Shown: piece by piece, positions 1 through 7,188 of the stretch
How the letters are laid out: the number at the start of each line of letters is the position of its first letter
Numbering within the stretch: position 1 is the stretch's first letter
DNA from: CAZQIC01 sp964593555
GTDB taxonomy: Bacteria > Bacteroidota > Bacteroidia > JAFLBG01
DNA: 40,436 nucleotides
NCBI GenBank assembly: GCA_964593555.1
Contig: CAZQIC010000028.1
Location: forward strand, 1-40,436
Direction of reading: 5' to 3'
Program-made: the position numbers and the translations under genes
The notes under the pieces: generated by a model
Databases searched by the model: none
What the model was told of the DNA's origin: nothing
What the model saw: the letters and a program-made list of their open reading frames with translations, nothing else

Positions 1-877
1 ACCTTATTGTTGCTTTTATTTATTCCTTTTTCATCAGCGCTTTTGCCTTCCCATTTTAGTTGGACACCTACTTCTGCAAAAGCCATTTCAACAAATTTGC
101 GAACGGATATTTTTTTCCGGTGGCCAAAACATAATCATCTGCTTTTTGTTGCTGCATCATCATCCACATGCCTTCCACATAATCTTTAGCATGGCCCCAA
201 TCCCTTTCAGCATCAAGGTTTCCGAGGTAAAGTGTTTTTTGTAATCCTAAATGGATCTTTGCCACTGCACGGGTAATTTTCCTGGTAACAAAAGTTTCTC
301 CCCGTATCGGACTTTCATGATTAAATAAAATTCCGTTGCAAGCGTAGAATCCATAGGCCTCACGATAATTTTTTGTTATCCAGAACGCATATAATTTTGC
401 AACTCCATAAGGTGAGCGAGGATAAAAAGGTGTGGTTTCTTTTTGAGGTGTTTCCTGAACAAGGCCATATAATTCCGAAGTGGAAGCCTGGTAAAATCTG
501 GTTTTTTTCTCAAGGCCCAATATTCTCATCGCTTCTAAAATTCTGAGGGCACCAACGGCATCTGCGTTTGCAGTATATTCAGGAGTTTCGAAAGAAACCT
601 GGACATGTGATTGTGCTGCAAGATTATAAATTTCGTCAGGTTGAACTTCCTGTACAATTCTGATAAGGTTTGTGCTGTCCGTTAAATCGCCATAATGTAA
701 AAAAAGGTTTACGCCTTTTTCATGCCTGTCTTTGTATAAATGGTCTATCCTGTCAGTATTAAAAAGCGAACTTCTTCTCTTTAATCCGTGAACAACATAC
801 CCCTTGTTTAATAAAAACTCCGCAAGGTAGGCTCCGTCTTGTCCTGTAACTCCTGTAATTAATGCAACTTTACTCAT
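1..877 (-). CDS. gmd: GDP-mannose 4,6-dehydratase, apparent frameshift, cut by window edge
   Basis: It converts GDP-mannose to GDP-4-keto-6-deoxymannose, the precursor of GDP-fucose and related deoxysugars for surface polysaccharides. The short-chain dehydrogenase fold is clear: the NAD(P)-binding TGVTGQDG at residues 8-15, the STSE segment near 132-135 and the catalytic YxxxK at Y157-K161. The open frame beginning at 877 stops at 68 after about 269 residues, short of the usual 340-370. Up to the text VLATGKK it matches the family, then becomes unrelated. If one base is added to the run of seven T (seven A on the coding strand) at 110-116, the reading continues as ISVRKFVEMAFAEVG and stays open to the window start, as in real Gmd. 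I therefore read this as one gene with a 1-base deletion in a homopolymer, either a sequencing error or a true mutation. It lies 76 bp downstream of cysQ on the same strand. Confidence 0.9.
110..116. other. Homopolymer at the gmd frameshift point
   Basis: Seven T on the plus strand (seven A in the coding sense). Eight A would restore the Gmd reading frame into the conserved SVRKFVE-type segment. This is the only place where a single indel joins the two Gmd frames cleanly. Confidence 0.75.
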
Positions 878-953
878 TATGACTAAAATTTATGCCTACA
901 ATAATACGAAGAAATAGCCATAAAACTATTGAGCCTAACAGGGTATTTAACAG

Positions 954-1757
954 CTAAGAATTTACAATAAACCAATTGTTCAGTAAATTTTCTTTATTGT
1001 AGCGAAGTGTTTTTTTTGTAGAAAAATCAATTACAGTTGTCCCGGCTGCTTCTGCTATTGCCTGTCCTGCGGCAGTATCCCATTCCATAGTAGGGGCAAA
1101 GCGGGGATAAACATCAGCACTGCCTTCCGCAACCAGACACAGTTTTATAGAACTGCCTGAAGAAATAAAATCCACTTTTCCTTTTTCTGTTTTCAGCTTT
1201 TCGATAAATATATTTGTTTCCGGACTAAGATGTGAGCGGCTTGCCACAACAGTGTAATCTCTTTTGTTTTTTGGTAGAGGAATTTGTTGACTTAAGTTAA
1301 TGATGTCAGTCTTTGGCAACTCGTTTTTTTTAACCTCATATCTATAGGCTCCTTTATCTTTTATTCCAAAATAAAGTACCCTTGTTGCAGGAATATAAAT
1401 AACACCCAATATGCTTTCGGTTTTATTTATCAGCGCAATGTTGACAGTGAATTCCCCGTTTCGTTTAATAAACTCCTTGGTACCATCAAGCGGATCGATC
1501 ATCCAGAAATATTCCCAATTTTTTCGTTCATCATAATTGATATCGCGGCCCTCTTCACTCAAAAGAGGTAATCCTGTGGTTGATAAATGGTTTTCAATTA
1601 CAGCATTCGAATTTTTATCGGCAATTGTCAATGGACTATTGTCTTCTTTTTTTTCAACTGTAAATGAAGTTTCATAAACTTTCATAATTGCCTCTCCCGC
1701 CTCTATAGAAGCTTTGATTGCAATGTTCAACAAGTCATTTAAATTTATTTTTTCCAT
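954..1757 (-). CDS. cysQ: 3'(2'),5'-bisphosphate nucleotidase CysQ
   Basis: This member of the inositol-monophosphatase superfamily hydrolyses PAP to AMP, removing the by-product of PAPS-using sulfotransferases or PAPS reductase. Of 267 residues, about the usual length, it shows the Mg2+-site motifs: SEEG near 67-70, DPLDGTKEF from residue 88, and WDTAAGQAIAEAAG in the C-terminal third, which carries the last catalytic Asp. Its start codon abuts the deoC stop codon with no gap, so the two are probably translated from one message. Its position beside the divergent cysC-cysD-cysN genes supports a role in PAPS metabolism rather than inositol phosphate turnover. Confidence 0.93.
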   Translation of the reverse strand: MEKINLNDLLNIAIKASIEAGEAIMKVYETSFTVEKKEDNSPLTIADKNSNAVIENHLSTTGLPLLSEEGRDINYDERKNWEYFWMIDPLDGTKEFIKRNGEFTVNIALINKTESILGVIYIPATRVLYFGIKDKGAYRYEVKKNELPKTDIINLSQQIPLPKNKRDYTVVASRSHLSPETNIFIEKLKTEKGKVDFISSGSSIKLCLVAEGSADVYPRFAPTMEWDTAAGQAIAEAAGTTVIDFSTKKTLRYNKENLLNNWFIVNS

Positions 1758-2600
1758 TTAGTACGTTGATGTATTTTTTGAATTTTCGTTTACAATGGAA
1801 TCTACAAGTCGGCTCGCACCAAAACGAAACAATTCAGGGTTTATCCAGGAGCTATCCAAAACTTTCTCTGTTAAGCGTATGTATTTTATCGCTGTGTCTG
1901 CATCCGAAATCCCTCCGGAAGGTTTAATGCCAATTTTCTTTCCTGTTTTTGTATGATAATTTTTAATGCAAAGCAGCATGATGCAAACAGATTCGAGCGT
2001 TGCATTGATCGCTATTTTCCCTGTTGATGTTTTTATAAAATCACTCCCGGCGTGGATCGCAATATCGCTGGCTTTTCTTATATACTCGGCGTTTGGAAGT
2101 TCGCCGGTTTCAAGGATCGTTTTTAATTTTATTTTACTGCCGCAAATTTCTTTTATCGATGCTATCTCGTCAAAAAGTTTTTCGAACTCATTTTGAAGCA
2201 ATAAGTTTCTTGAAATAACAAAGTCAATTTCGTCGGCTCCTTCATCAATGGCAAAACGGACTTCACTTTTTTTTATCTCCAATGATGTTTGCCCTGAGGG
2301 GAATCCACCGGCAACGCTTGCACAGCGAATGCCCGTGCCTGAAATTTTTTGTTTTGCTGTTTTAATCAGGGTAGGATATATACAAACACACGCGGTTTGG
2401 AATTTAATTGCTTTAAGGCAAAGATCTTCAATGATCTTAGGTGTATCCTTTCCTTCCAATGAGGTAAGGTCAATTAAAGAAAGAATTTTTTTTCTGTCAG
2501 CATTCGATATTCCTTCGCTAGTTATGTTGTCGATAACTGAAGGAATTGTACTATAATCTACTAAATCTGTAGACATTGTAGACAATAGGTCTTCTTTCAT
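1758..2600 (-). CDS. deoC: Deoxyribose-phosphate aldolase
   Basis: It cleaves 2-deoxyribose-5-phosphate to glyceraldehyde-3-phosphate and acetaldehyde in deoxynucleoside breakdown. The TIM-barrel class I aldolase has all three key residues: D126 in EIDFVI, the Schiff-base lysine K190 in FIKTSTGK (188-195), and K226 in IKPSGG. The 280-residue length is somewhat more than the shortest bacterial forms because of an N-terminal extension of roughly 35 residues. It is the first gene of a minus-strand unit deoC-cysQ-gmd, so its promoter must lie in 2601-2936, which it shares with cysC. A functional link to cysQ is not obvious; the pairing may only be operonic. Confidence 0.93.
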   Translation of the reverse strand: MKEDLLSTMSTDLVDYSTIPSVIDNITSEGISNADRKKILSLIDLTSLEGKDTPKIIEDLCLKAIKFQTACVCIYPTLIKTAKQKISGTGIRCASVAGGFPSGQTSLEIKKSEVRFAIDEGADEIDFVISRNLLLQNEFEKLFDEIASIKEICGSKIKLKTILETGELPNAEYIRKASDIAIHAGSDFIKTSTGKIAINATLESVCIMLLCIKNYHTKTGKKIGIKPSGGISDADTAIKYIRLTEKVLDSSWINPELFRFGASRLVDSIVNENSKNTSTY

Positions 2601-2673
2601 GCTTTAAATTTAGGTTAAATAGCTAAAACGATGGTTTTTTATATAAATAATTTTCTTTTTTTATAATAATGGT

Positions 2674-2681
2674 TAACTTTG
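2674..2681 (+). promoter_or_regulatory. Bacteroidota-type -7 promoter box upstream of cysC
   Basis: TAACTTTG followed by CACC matches the Bacteroidota TAnnTTTG -7 consensus and is the same text as at the miaB promoter (29270-29277). The expected TTTG about 20 bp upstream is only a T-rich stretch here. Transcription would start near 2686-2690, giving a leader of about 250 nt before cysC. Confidence 0.6.
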
Positions 2682-2822
2682 CACCTGTGAAAATTATTGA
2701 CTTCCATAAAGCGTTTGATTTTTCCTGCAACAGGGCAGCTTGTTGTATGATGGTTTTGGCTTGAATAAAGGAAGTGCTTTTTTACCAGGGGTCTTCCAGT
2801 TTAAATGGTAAGACCTTTTTTA
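2682..2822 (+). ncRNA. Candidate attenuated leader RNA or small RNA ending in a terminator
   Basis: Between the -7 box at 2674-2681 and the terminator at 2790-2821 is about 105 nt that encodes nothing recognisable. ACTTCC (2700-2705) can pair with GGAAGT (2770-2775), closing a domain that contains a small hairpin from CTGC and GCAG around 2725-2738. TACCA at 2783-2787 can pair with TGGTA at 2806-2810, which is part of the terminator stem, so the two foldings exclude each other, as in an attenuator. I do not recognise a known riboswitch class. It could also be a free small RNA. The pairings were read by eye. Confidence 0.4.
2790..2821 (+). terminator. Intrinsic terminator in the cysC leader
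   Basis: GGTCTTCCA (2790-2798) pairs with TGGTAAGACC (2806-2815), with one bulged T and a 7-nt loop, followed by six T (2816-2821). It lies between a promoter and cysC, about 115 bp before the cysC start, so full termination would silence cysC unless it is relieved or a second promoter lies downstream. Confidence 0.7.
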
Positions 2823-2893
2823 TTTGATGAAAGTGTTAGTGAGTTAAAGAGTGACGAATGTTACACTTTCGCATCCCGGTGAAATGTCGGGAT
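2823..2893 (+). repeat. Two-hairpin element, copy A, before cysC
   Basis: Hairpin 1: GAAAGTGT (2829-2836) pairs with ACACTTTC (2863-2870); inside it an internal loop TA/GTT and a 2-bp helix (2839-2840 with 2858-2859) follow. Hairpin 2: ATCCCG (2873-2878) pairs with CGGGAT (2888-2893) around a 9-nt loop. A second copy lies before cysN (4443-4520), and most stem differences between the copies are compensatory. The element ends 43 bp before the cysC start codon. It may be a cis-acting RNA or a REP-like dispersed repeat. Confidence 0.7.
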
Positions 2894-2936
2894 ATTGATT
2901 AGAATGTTTATTGCTTAAATTGTATTTTAATTATTA

Positions 2937-3539
2937 ATGAGTACATCTAAAGATATATTTCCCGTGTTTGATAAGCTCCTTCAGCGCAAGCAAAAAGAAG
3001 AGAGGTTAAAGCAGCATGCTTGTGTTGTTTGGATGATCGGCCTTTCGGGGTCCGGTAAAACAACAATTGCCGTTGCACTGGAAAAATTGCTTTTTGAAAA
3101 GGGATACTTTATCCAGGTGCTTGATGGTGATAATGTAAGGTCCGGATTAAATAATAATCTTGGCTTCACAGAAGAAGATAGAATGGAAAATATCAGGAGA
3201 ATTGCTGAGGCTGCTAAATTATTTGTAGAGGCTGGCGTAATTACAATTTGCTGTTTTGTTAGTCCTACAGAGCAAATTAGATCAACAGCGAAAAGCATCA
3301 TAGGCAATAACGATTTTGTTGAAGTTTATGTGAAAACTTCAATTGAGGAGTGTGAGAAAAGGGATGTAAAAGGACTTTACAAAAAAGCAAGAGCGGGTGA
3401 AGTAAAAGATTTTACAGGAATTTCATCGCCGTTTGAAGAGCCAACCTCTCCTGCAATTATAGTTGATACTGTAAAGGATAACGTTGATGATTGTGCAAAT
3501 AAAATTTATGAATCTATTTTACAAAAAATTAATTATTGA
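2937..3539 (+). CDS. cysC: Adenylyl-sulfate (APS) kinase
   Basis: It phosphorylates adenosine 5'-phosphosulfate to PAPS. The protein has 200 residues, typical for stand-alone CysC. The P-loop GLSGSGKTT is at 35-43, followed by VLDGDNVRSGLN (APS-binding region), FTEEDRMENIRRI, and GLYKKARAGEVKDFTGISSPFEEP near the C-terminus, the family lid and substrate region. The start ATG at 2937 gives a short N-terminal helix before the kinase core. It is the first gene of cysC-cysD-cysN, with the cysD ATG 2 bp after its stop. A structured leader precedes it. Having APS kinase rather than an APS reductase in the cluster points to PAPS as the product. Confidence 0.95.
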   Translation: MSTSKDIFPVFDKLLQRKQKEERLKQHACVVWMIGLSGSGKTTIAVALEKLLFEKGYFIQVLDGDNVRSGLNNNLGFTEEDRMENIRRIAEAAKLFVEAGVITICCFVSPTEQIRSTAKSIIGNNDFVEVYVKTSIEECEKRDVKGLYKKARAGEVKDFTGISSPFEEPTSPAIIVDTVKDNVDDCANKIYESILQKINY

Positions 3540-3541
3540 AT

Positions 3542-4447
3542 ATGGAGTCATATAAATTAACGCATTTACAGGAATTGGAAGCGGAAAGCATTTATGTATT
3601 GCGCGAAGTAGCTACGCAATTTGAAAATCCTGTTATGCTTTTTTCCGGAGGGAAAGATTCTATTATAATGAGTTGGTTGGCACGCAAGGCATTTTGGCCG
3701 GCGAAGATTCCTTTTTCATTGATGCACATTGATACCGGACACAATTTTCCTGAAACTATCGAATACCGCGACTGGTGGGTTAAACACATTGATGCAAAAT
3801 TAATTGTTCGTAATGTGCAGGATTCTATTGATGCGGGTAGGGCAGTGGAAGAGAAAGGGCCAAATGCAAGTCGAAACGTTTTGCAAACTGTAACATTGCT
3901 CGATGCAATTGCGGAATTTAAATTTGATGCGGCAATGGGTGGTGCCAGAAGGGATGAGGAAAAGGCACGTGCTAAGGAAAGATTTTTTTCTCACAGGGAT
4001 GAGTTTGGACAATGGGATCCTAAAAATCAACGTCCTGAATTATGGAATATTTTTAATGGAAAGAAAAATATTGGAGAACATTTTAGGATTTTTCCGATAA
4101 GTAACTGGACGGAAATGGATGTGTGGCAATACATTTACAGCGAACAAATTATTATCCCAAGTATTTATTATACACACAAACGCAAAGTGATAAATAGAGA
4201 TGGGACTTTATACGCGGAGTCTGCACACTTACAGATAAGGTCAAATGAAAAAGCGGAGGAAATGCAGGTGCGCTTTCGTACCATTGGTGATATGACCTGT
4301 ACCGGTGCAGTAATTAGTCCGGCCTCAACAGTAGAAGAAATTATACAGGAAGTGGCCGCTTCAAGAGTAACAGAGCGGGGTACAAGAGCAGATGATAAAC
4401 GTTCTGAAGCTGCAATGGAAGACAGAAAAAAACAAGGATATTTTTGA
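3542..4447 (+). CDS. cysD: Sulfate adenylyltransferase subunit 2
   Basis: With CysN it forms APS from ATP and sulfate; CysD carries the adenylyl-transfer active site. The 301 residues match the family. The PP-loop SGGKDS is at 35-40, and the family segments GGARRDEEKARAKERFFS, ISNWTEMDVWQYI and a C-terminal RGTRADDKRSEAAMEDRKKQGYF are all present. The frame is open upstream to a TTG at 3536 overlapping the cysC stop, but the ATG at 3542, 2 bp beyond that stop, fits the family N-terminus better. A 95-bp gap with a structured repeat separates it from cysN, unusually long inside this otherwise tight operon. Confidence 0.96.
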   Translation: MESYKLTHLQELEAESIYVLREVATQFENPVMLFSGGKDSIIMSWLARKAFWPAKIPFSLMHIDTGHNFPETIEYRDWWVKHIDAKLIVRNVQDSIDAGRAVEEKGPNASRNVLQTVTLLDAIAEFKFDAAMGGARRDEEKARAKERFFSHRDEFGQWDPKNQRPELWNIFNGKKNIGEHFRIFPISNWTEMDVWQYIYSEQIIIPSIYYTHKRKVINRDGTLYAESAHLQIRSNEKAEEMQVRFRTIGDMTCTGAVISPASTVEEIIQEVAASRVTERGTRADDKRSEAAMEDRKKQGYF

Positions 4448-4520
4448 TGATTGTGTTAGCGAAGCGATGCAAAGTACATAGATGAGCGTTACACAATCAC
4501 ATCCTGCTGTAGAGCGGGAT
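4443..4520 (+). repeat. Two-hairpin element, copy B, between cysD and cysN
   Basis: Hairpin 1: TGATTGTGT (4448-4456) pairs perfectly with ACACAATCA (4491-4499), and inside it G4459-C4460 pairs with G4486-C4487 after the same TA/GTT internal loop as in copy A. Hairpin 2: ATCCTGC (4501-4507) pairs with GCGGGAT (4514-4520) with one G-T wobble. The element begins on the cysD stop codon (4445-4447) and ends 22 bp before the cysN start, so it fills the gap. The apical part of hairpin 1 is longer than in copy A and not conserved. Confidence 0.7.
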
Positions 4521-4542
4521 ATTTGAACAACTCGATATTAAA

Positions 4543-5838
4543 ATGAAAGAAGAAAAATCAATTGAGCAGGATTTTGATAGCAATGGCTATCTGAATATGG
4601 AATTGCTGCGTTTTACAACCGCCGGTAGTGTTGATGACGGAAAAAGTACGTTAATAGGAAGGTTGTTGTATGATAGTAAATCGGTTTTTGAAGATCAATA
4701 CGATGCGATAAAAGCTACAAGTGAAAAGAGAGGAGAGGAATATGTTAACCTTGCTTTATTAACGGACGGTTTACGTGCAGAACGTGAACAAGGTATTACG
4801 ATTGATGTTGCATACAGGTATTTTGCCACACCCAAACGTAAATTTATTATTGCCGATACACCGGGGCACATACAATACACTCGCAATATGGTTACCGGTG
4901 CATCCACTGCTAACCTTGCTATTATTTTAATTGATGCAAGAAAGGGTGTGATTGAGCAAACCATGAGACATACTTTCATTGCTTCCTTGCTGAAGATACC
5001 ACACATAGTTGTTTGTATTAACAAAATGGACCTCGTTGATTTTAGTGAAGAAATTTTTAAAAATATAAAAGCCGATTTTGAAGCATTTGTTTCTAAGCTC
5101 GATACTATTGATGTAAATTTTATTCCTATCAGTGCATTAAAGGGTGATAACGTTGTTGACCGCTCTAAAAATATGAATTGGTACCAGGGACCGACATTGC
5201 TTTACTTATTAGAGAATATTCATATTGCGAGTGATAACAACCATATCGATTGCCGTTTTCCGGTGCAATATGTTGTACGGCCAATGAGTACCGAGTACCA
5301 TGATTACAGAGGTTTTGCAGGAAGAATTGCCGGAGGGGTTTTTAAGAAAGGAGATGCAGTATCCGTTTTGCCAAGCGGTTTTACTTCTAAAATAAAGTCT
5401 ATTACATCTTTTGATAAAGAGGTGGATAAAGCCTTTGCTCCAATGAGTGTTACCATAACATTGGAAGATGAAATTGATATTAGCAGGGGCGATATGATCG
5501 TTCGTGAAAATAATAAACCTGATGCTACTCAGGATATTGATATAATGGTGTGCTGGTTAAACAATAAGCCATTACAGTTAAATGGTAAGTATGCGGTAAA
5601 GCACTCATCAAAAGATGTGCGTTGCATCGTTAAAGAAATAAAGTATAAAGTTAATATCAGTACACTGCATAGGATGGAAGATGATAAGGCAGTAAACATG
5701 AATGATATAGCAAGAATTACCCTTCGAACTACTTCTCCTTTATTTGTTGATTCTTATCGTAATAACAGGATTACAGGTTCGTTAGTTTTAATTGACGAAA
5801 GCACCAATGAAACTGTAGGCGCTGGAATGGTGGTGTGA
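4543..5838 (+). CDS. cysN: Sulfate adenylyltransferase subunit 1 (GTPase)
   Basis: It couples GTP hydrolysis to APS synthesis by CysD. This translation-factor-type GTPase has 431 residues. G1 GSVDDGKST is at 28-36, REQGITIDVAYRYF from 81, DTPGH (G3) at 105-109 and NKMD (G4) at 160-163, followed by the two beta-barrel domains and the typical ending TVGAGMV. There is no C-terminal APS kinase fusion, consistent with a separate cysC upstream. The gene ends 5 bp from the convergent elaA stop, and I see no clear terminator between them. Element B, ending 22 bp before the start, could influence its translation or transcript level separately from cysC and cysD. Confidence 0.96.
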   Translation: MKEEKSIEQDFDSNGYLNMELLRFTTAGSVDDGKSTLIGRLLYDSKSVFEDQYDAIKATSEKRGEEYVNLALLTDGLRAEREQGITIDVAYRYFATPKRKFIIADTPGHIQYTRNMVTGASTANLAIILIDARKGVIEQTMRHTFIASLLKIPHIVVCINKMDLVDFSEEIFKNIKADFEAFVSKLDTIDVNFIPISALKGDNVVDRSKNMNWYQGPTLLYLLENIHIASDNNHIDCRFPVQYVVRPMSTEYHDYRGFAGRIAGGVFKKGDAVSVLPSGFTSKIKSITSFDKEVDKAFAPMSVTITLEDEIDISRGDMIVRENNKPDATQDIDIMVCWLNNKPLQLNGKYAVKHSSKDVRCIVKEIKYKVNISTLHRMEDDKAVNMNDIARITLRTTSPLFVDSYRNNRITGSLVLIDESTNETVGAGMVV

Positions 5839-5843
5839 GTTAG

Positions 5844-6299
5844 TTATTTTGGATCGAATAACATTTCCACATGTGGTATATTATCTTCCAGGTATTCTTT
5901 ACCAGTAAAAATGAACCCCAGGTTTTCGTAAAACTTTTTTAAGTAAAGCTGGGCACTGATCCGTACTGGAACTTTCCCAAATATCCTTTCAATTTCGCTC
6001 ATACTCTTTATCATTAATTCTTTCCCGATTCCTTGGCCTCTCAATTTTTTAGAATTTGCCAATCGCCCGATCGATACTTCTTTATATGATATGCCGTCTG
6101 GAATTATTCTTGCATAGGCACATAACTCATTGTCATTTGTATAGCCCATAACATGATAGGAGTGAAGGTCTTTTCCATCGGTATCCTGGTACGGACAGTT
6201 TTGCTCAACAATAAAAACTTCTATTCTTAAACAGATAATGTTATACAGCTCATCTGTGCTGAGTTTGTCATACTTTTTTATTTCCCACCGAATATTCAT
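5844..6299 (-). CDS. elaA: ElaA-like GNAT N-acetyltransferase
   Basis: A 151-residue GNAT-fold protein. FIVEQNCPYQDTDGKDL near residues 30-45 closely matches the N-terminal signature of the ElaA family, and the acetyl-CoA loop region is RLANSKKLRGQGIGKELM (RGxGIG). The substrate is unknown for most members. It overlaps the stop of the VanZ-like gene by 4 bp, implying translational coupling at the end of the gcvH side of the operon. Family assignment is firm; biological role is not. Confidence 0.85.
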   Translation of the reverse strand: MNIRWEIKKYDKLSTDELYNIICLRIEVFIVEQNCPYQDTDGKDLHSYHVMGYTNDNELCAYARIIPDGISYKEVSIGRLANSKKLRGQGIGKELMIKSMSEIERIFGKVPVRISAQLYLKKFYENLGFIFTGKEYLEDNIPHVEMLFDPK

Positions 6300-6691
6300 T
6301 TAATAAATCGGCATAAATATTTTTTTTCGATTCGATCATAGAATACAAGCCCCATTATACATCCGAAACTATTGGCAATAAAATCGTAAATATCGGCGCT
6401 GCGGTCTGTGAAAACAGCACCTTGCATTAATTCAAGCGATCCGCCATAGGTAATTGAAATAATTGCGCAAATGACTTTCGTGTTTTGTGATAGAAGGACA
6501 AACCGCTCCTGTAATTTGCATCCCCTTACCATTAAAAGCAACAGTACAAAGAAAAGTGAGGCATGTACAAATTTATCGAATTCCAATAACTCAAGAAAAG
6601 ATACATGTGGTATATCTTTTCCCGGGATAGCGCATAAAATAAAAATGAGCAATGCCCAAAGCATTGCCCATTTTGTATGTTTTAAAAACAT
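6296..6691 (-). CDS. VanZ-like membrane protein
   Basis: A 131-residue protein with about four hydrophobic segments: ALLIFILCAIPG, a segment after FDKFVHASLFF, another around ISITYGGSLELMQ, and a last one at FGCIMGLVFY. The FxKxxHxxxFF text and SLELMQ..F..R.A...D...N..G pattern are characteristic of the VanZ-like family. VanZ itself gives low-level teicoplanin resistance, but most relatives are uncharacterised, so no resistance role is claimed. It lies 6 bp downstream of gcvH and overlaps elaA, an order I recall as recurrent next to sprA in this phylum. Confidence 0.85.
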   Translation of the reverse strand: MFLKHTKWAMLWALLIFILCAIPGKDIPHVSFLELLEFDKFVHASLFFVLLLLMVRGCKLQERFVLLSQNTKVICAIISITYGGSLELMQGAVFTDRSADIYDFIANSFGCIMGLVFYDRIEKKYLCRFIK

Positions 6692-6697
6692 GTTTGT

Positions 6698-7078
6698 TTA
6701 TTGACCGATCAACGCCTTATAATCAGAAACACTCATTAAAGAACTTAACTCTGCATTATCCTTAATACTGATCTTTATCATCCAGCCATCAACATAAGGA
6801 TCTTTATTTACACCTTCTGGATTCGATTCTAATTTTGGGTTGACTTCCAAAACCGTACCGGAAATAGGCATAAAAAGATCAGATACAGTTTTAACTGCTT
6901 CTACAGTTCCGAATATTTCTTCTTTGGCCAAAGATTCTCCTTTGGTTTCTATTTCAACATAAACAATATCCCCAAGTTCTCCTTGCGCAAAATCAGTAAT
7001 TCCAATGTATGCTTCGTTGCCCTCTACACGCACCCATTCGTGGTCTTTAGTGTATTTTAAGTTGTCAGGAAAATTCAT
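6698..7078 (-). CDS. gcvH: Glycine cleavage system H protein
   Basis: The lipoylated carrier of the glycine cleavage system moves the aminomethyl group between the P, T and L proteins. The 126-residue length is typical. The lipoyl-lysine is K63 in GTVEAVKTVSD; HEWVRVEG and the C-terminal GWMIKI segment are also conserved. The other gcv genes are not in the window. It lies 110 bp downstream of sprA and has a candidate -7 box of its own at 7101-7108, so it may be transcribed separately from sprA. gcvH next to sprA is a recurrent order in Bacteroidota and probably positional rather than functional. Confidence 0.96.
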   Translation of the reverse strand: MNFPDNLKYTKDHEWVRVEGNEAYIGITDFAQGELGDIVYVEIETKGESLAKEEIFGTVEAVKTVSDLFMPISGTVLEVNPKLESNPEGVNKDPYVDGWMIKISIKDNAELSSLMSVSDYKALIGQ

Positions 7079-7100
7079 ATTAATAGTTTTATTTATGACG

Positions 7101-7108
7101 CAAACCTA
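7101..7108 (-). promoter_or_regulatory. Candidate -7 box for gcvH
   Basis: CAAACCTA on the plus strand reads TAGGTTTG on the minus strand, matching TAnnTTTG. It lies 23 bp before the gcvH start. No TTTG was found at the proper -33 distance, so support is partial. Confidence 0.4.
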
Positions 7109-7188
7109 CATGATTTTTTTTGAAAAAACATAAACAAAATGAAAAATCATAGGGTGTCTTACAGCCTTTTCAAGGGGAGATTTTAATT

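Noticed and set aside
7..189. Plus-strand open frame at the window start
   Set aside because: It is antisense to the conserved end of gmd and has no family resemblance.
2747..2764. Five-codon leader peptide (MMVLA) in the cysC leader
   Set aside because: It has no run of Cys or Met codons beyond two Met, no ribosome-binding site, and is too short to support a call.
2682..2822. Known riboswitch (SAM, TPP or cobalamin) in the cysC leader
   Set aside because: None of the conserved core motifs of these classes could be found by eye; kept only as an unnamed candidate leader RNA.
4448..4500. Integron attC-like site suggested by GTTAG and GTTAC around an imperfect palindrome
   Set aside because: The core sites do not fit RYYYAAC and GTTRRRY, there is no integrase, and the pattern is better explained by a hairpin shared with the cysC leader.
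7079..7188. Terminator between sprA and gcvH
   Set aside because: Only a 4-bp CCTT/AAGG stem without a T-run could be drawn.
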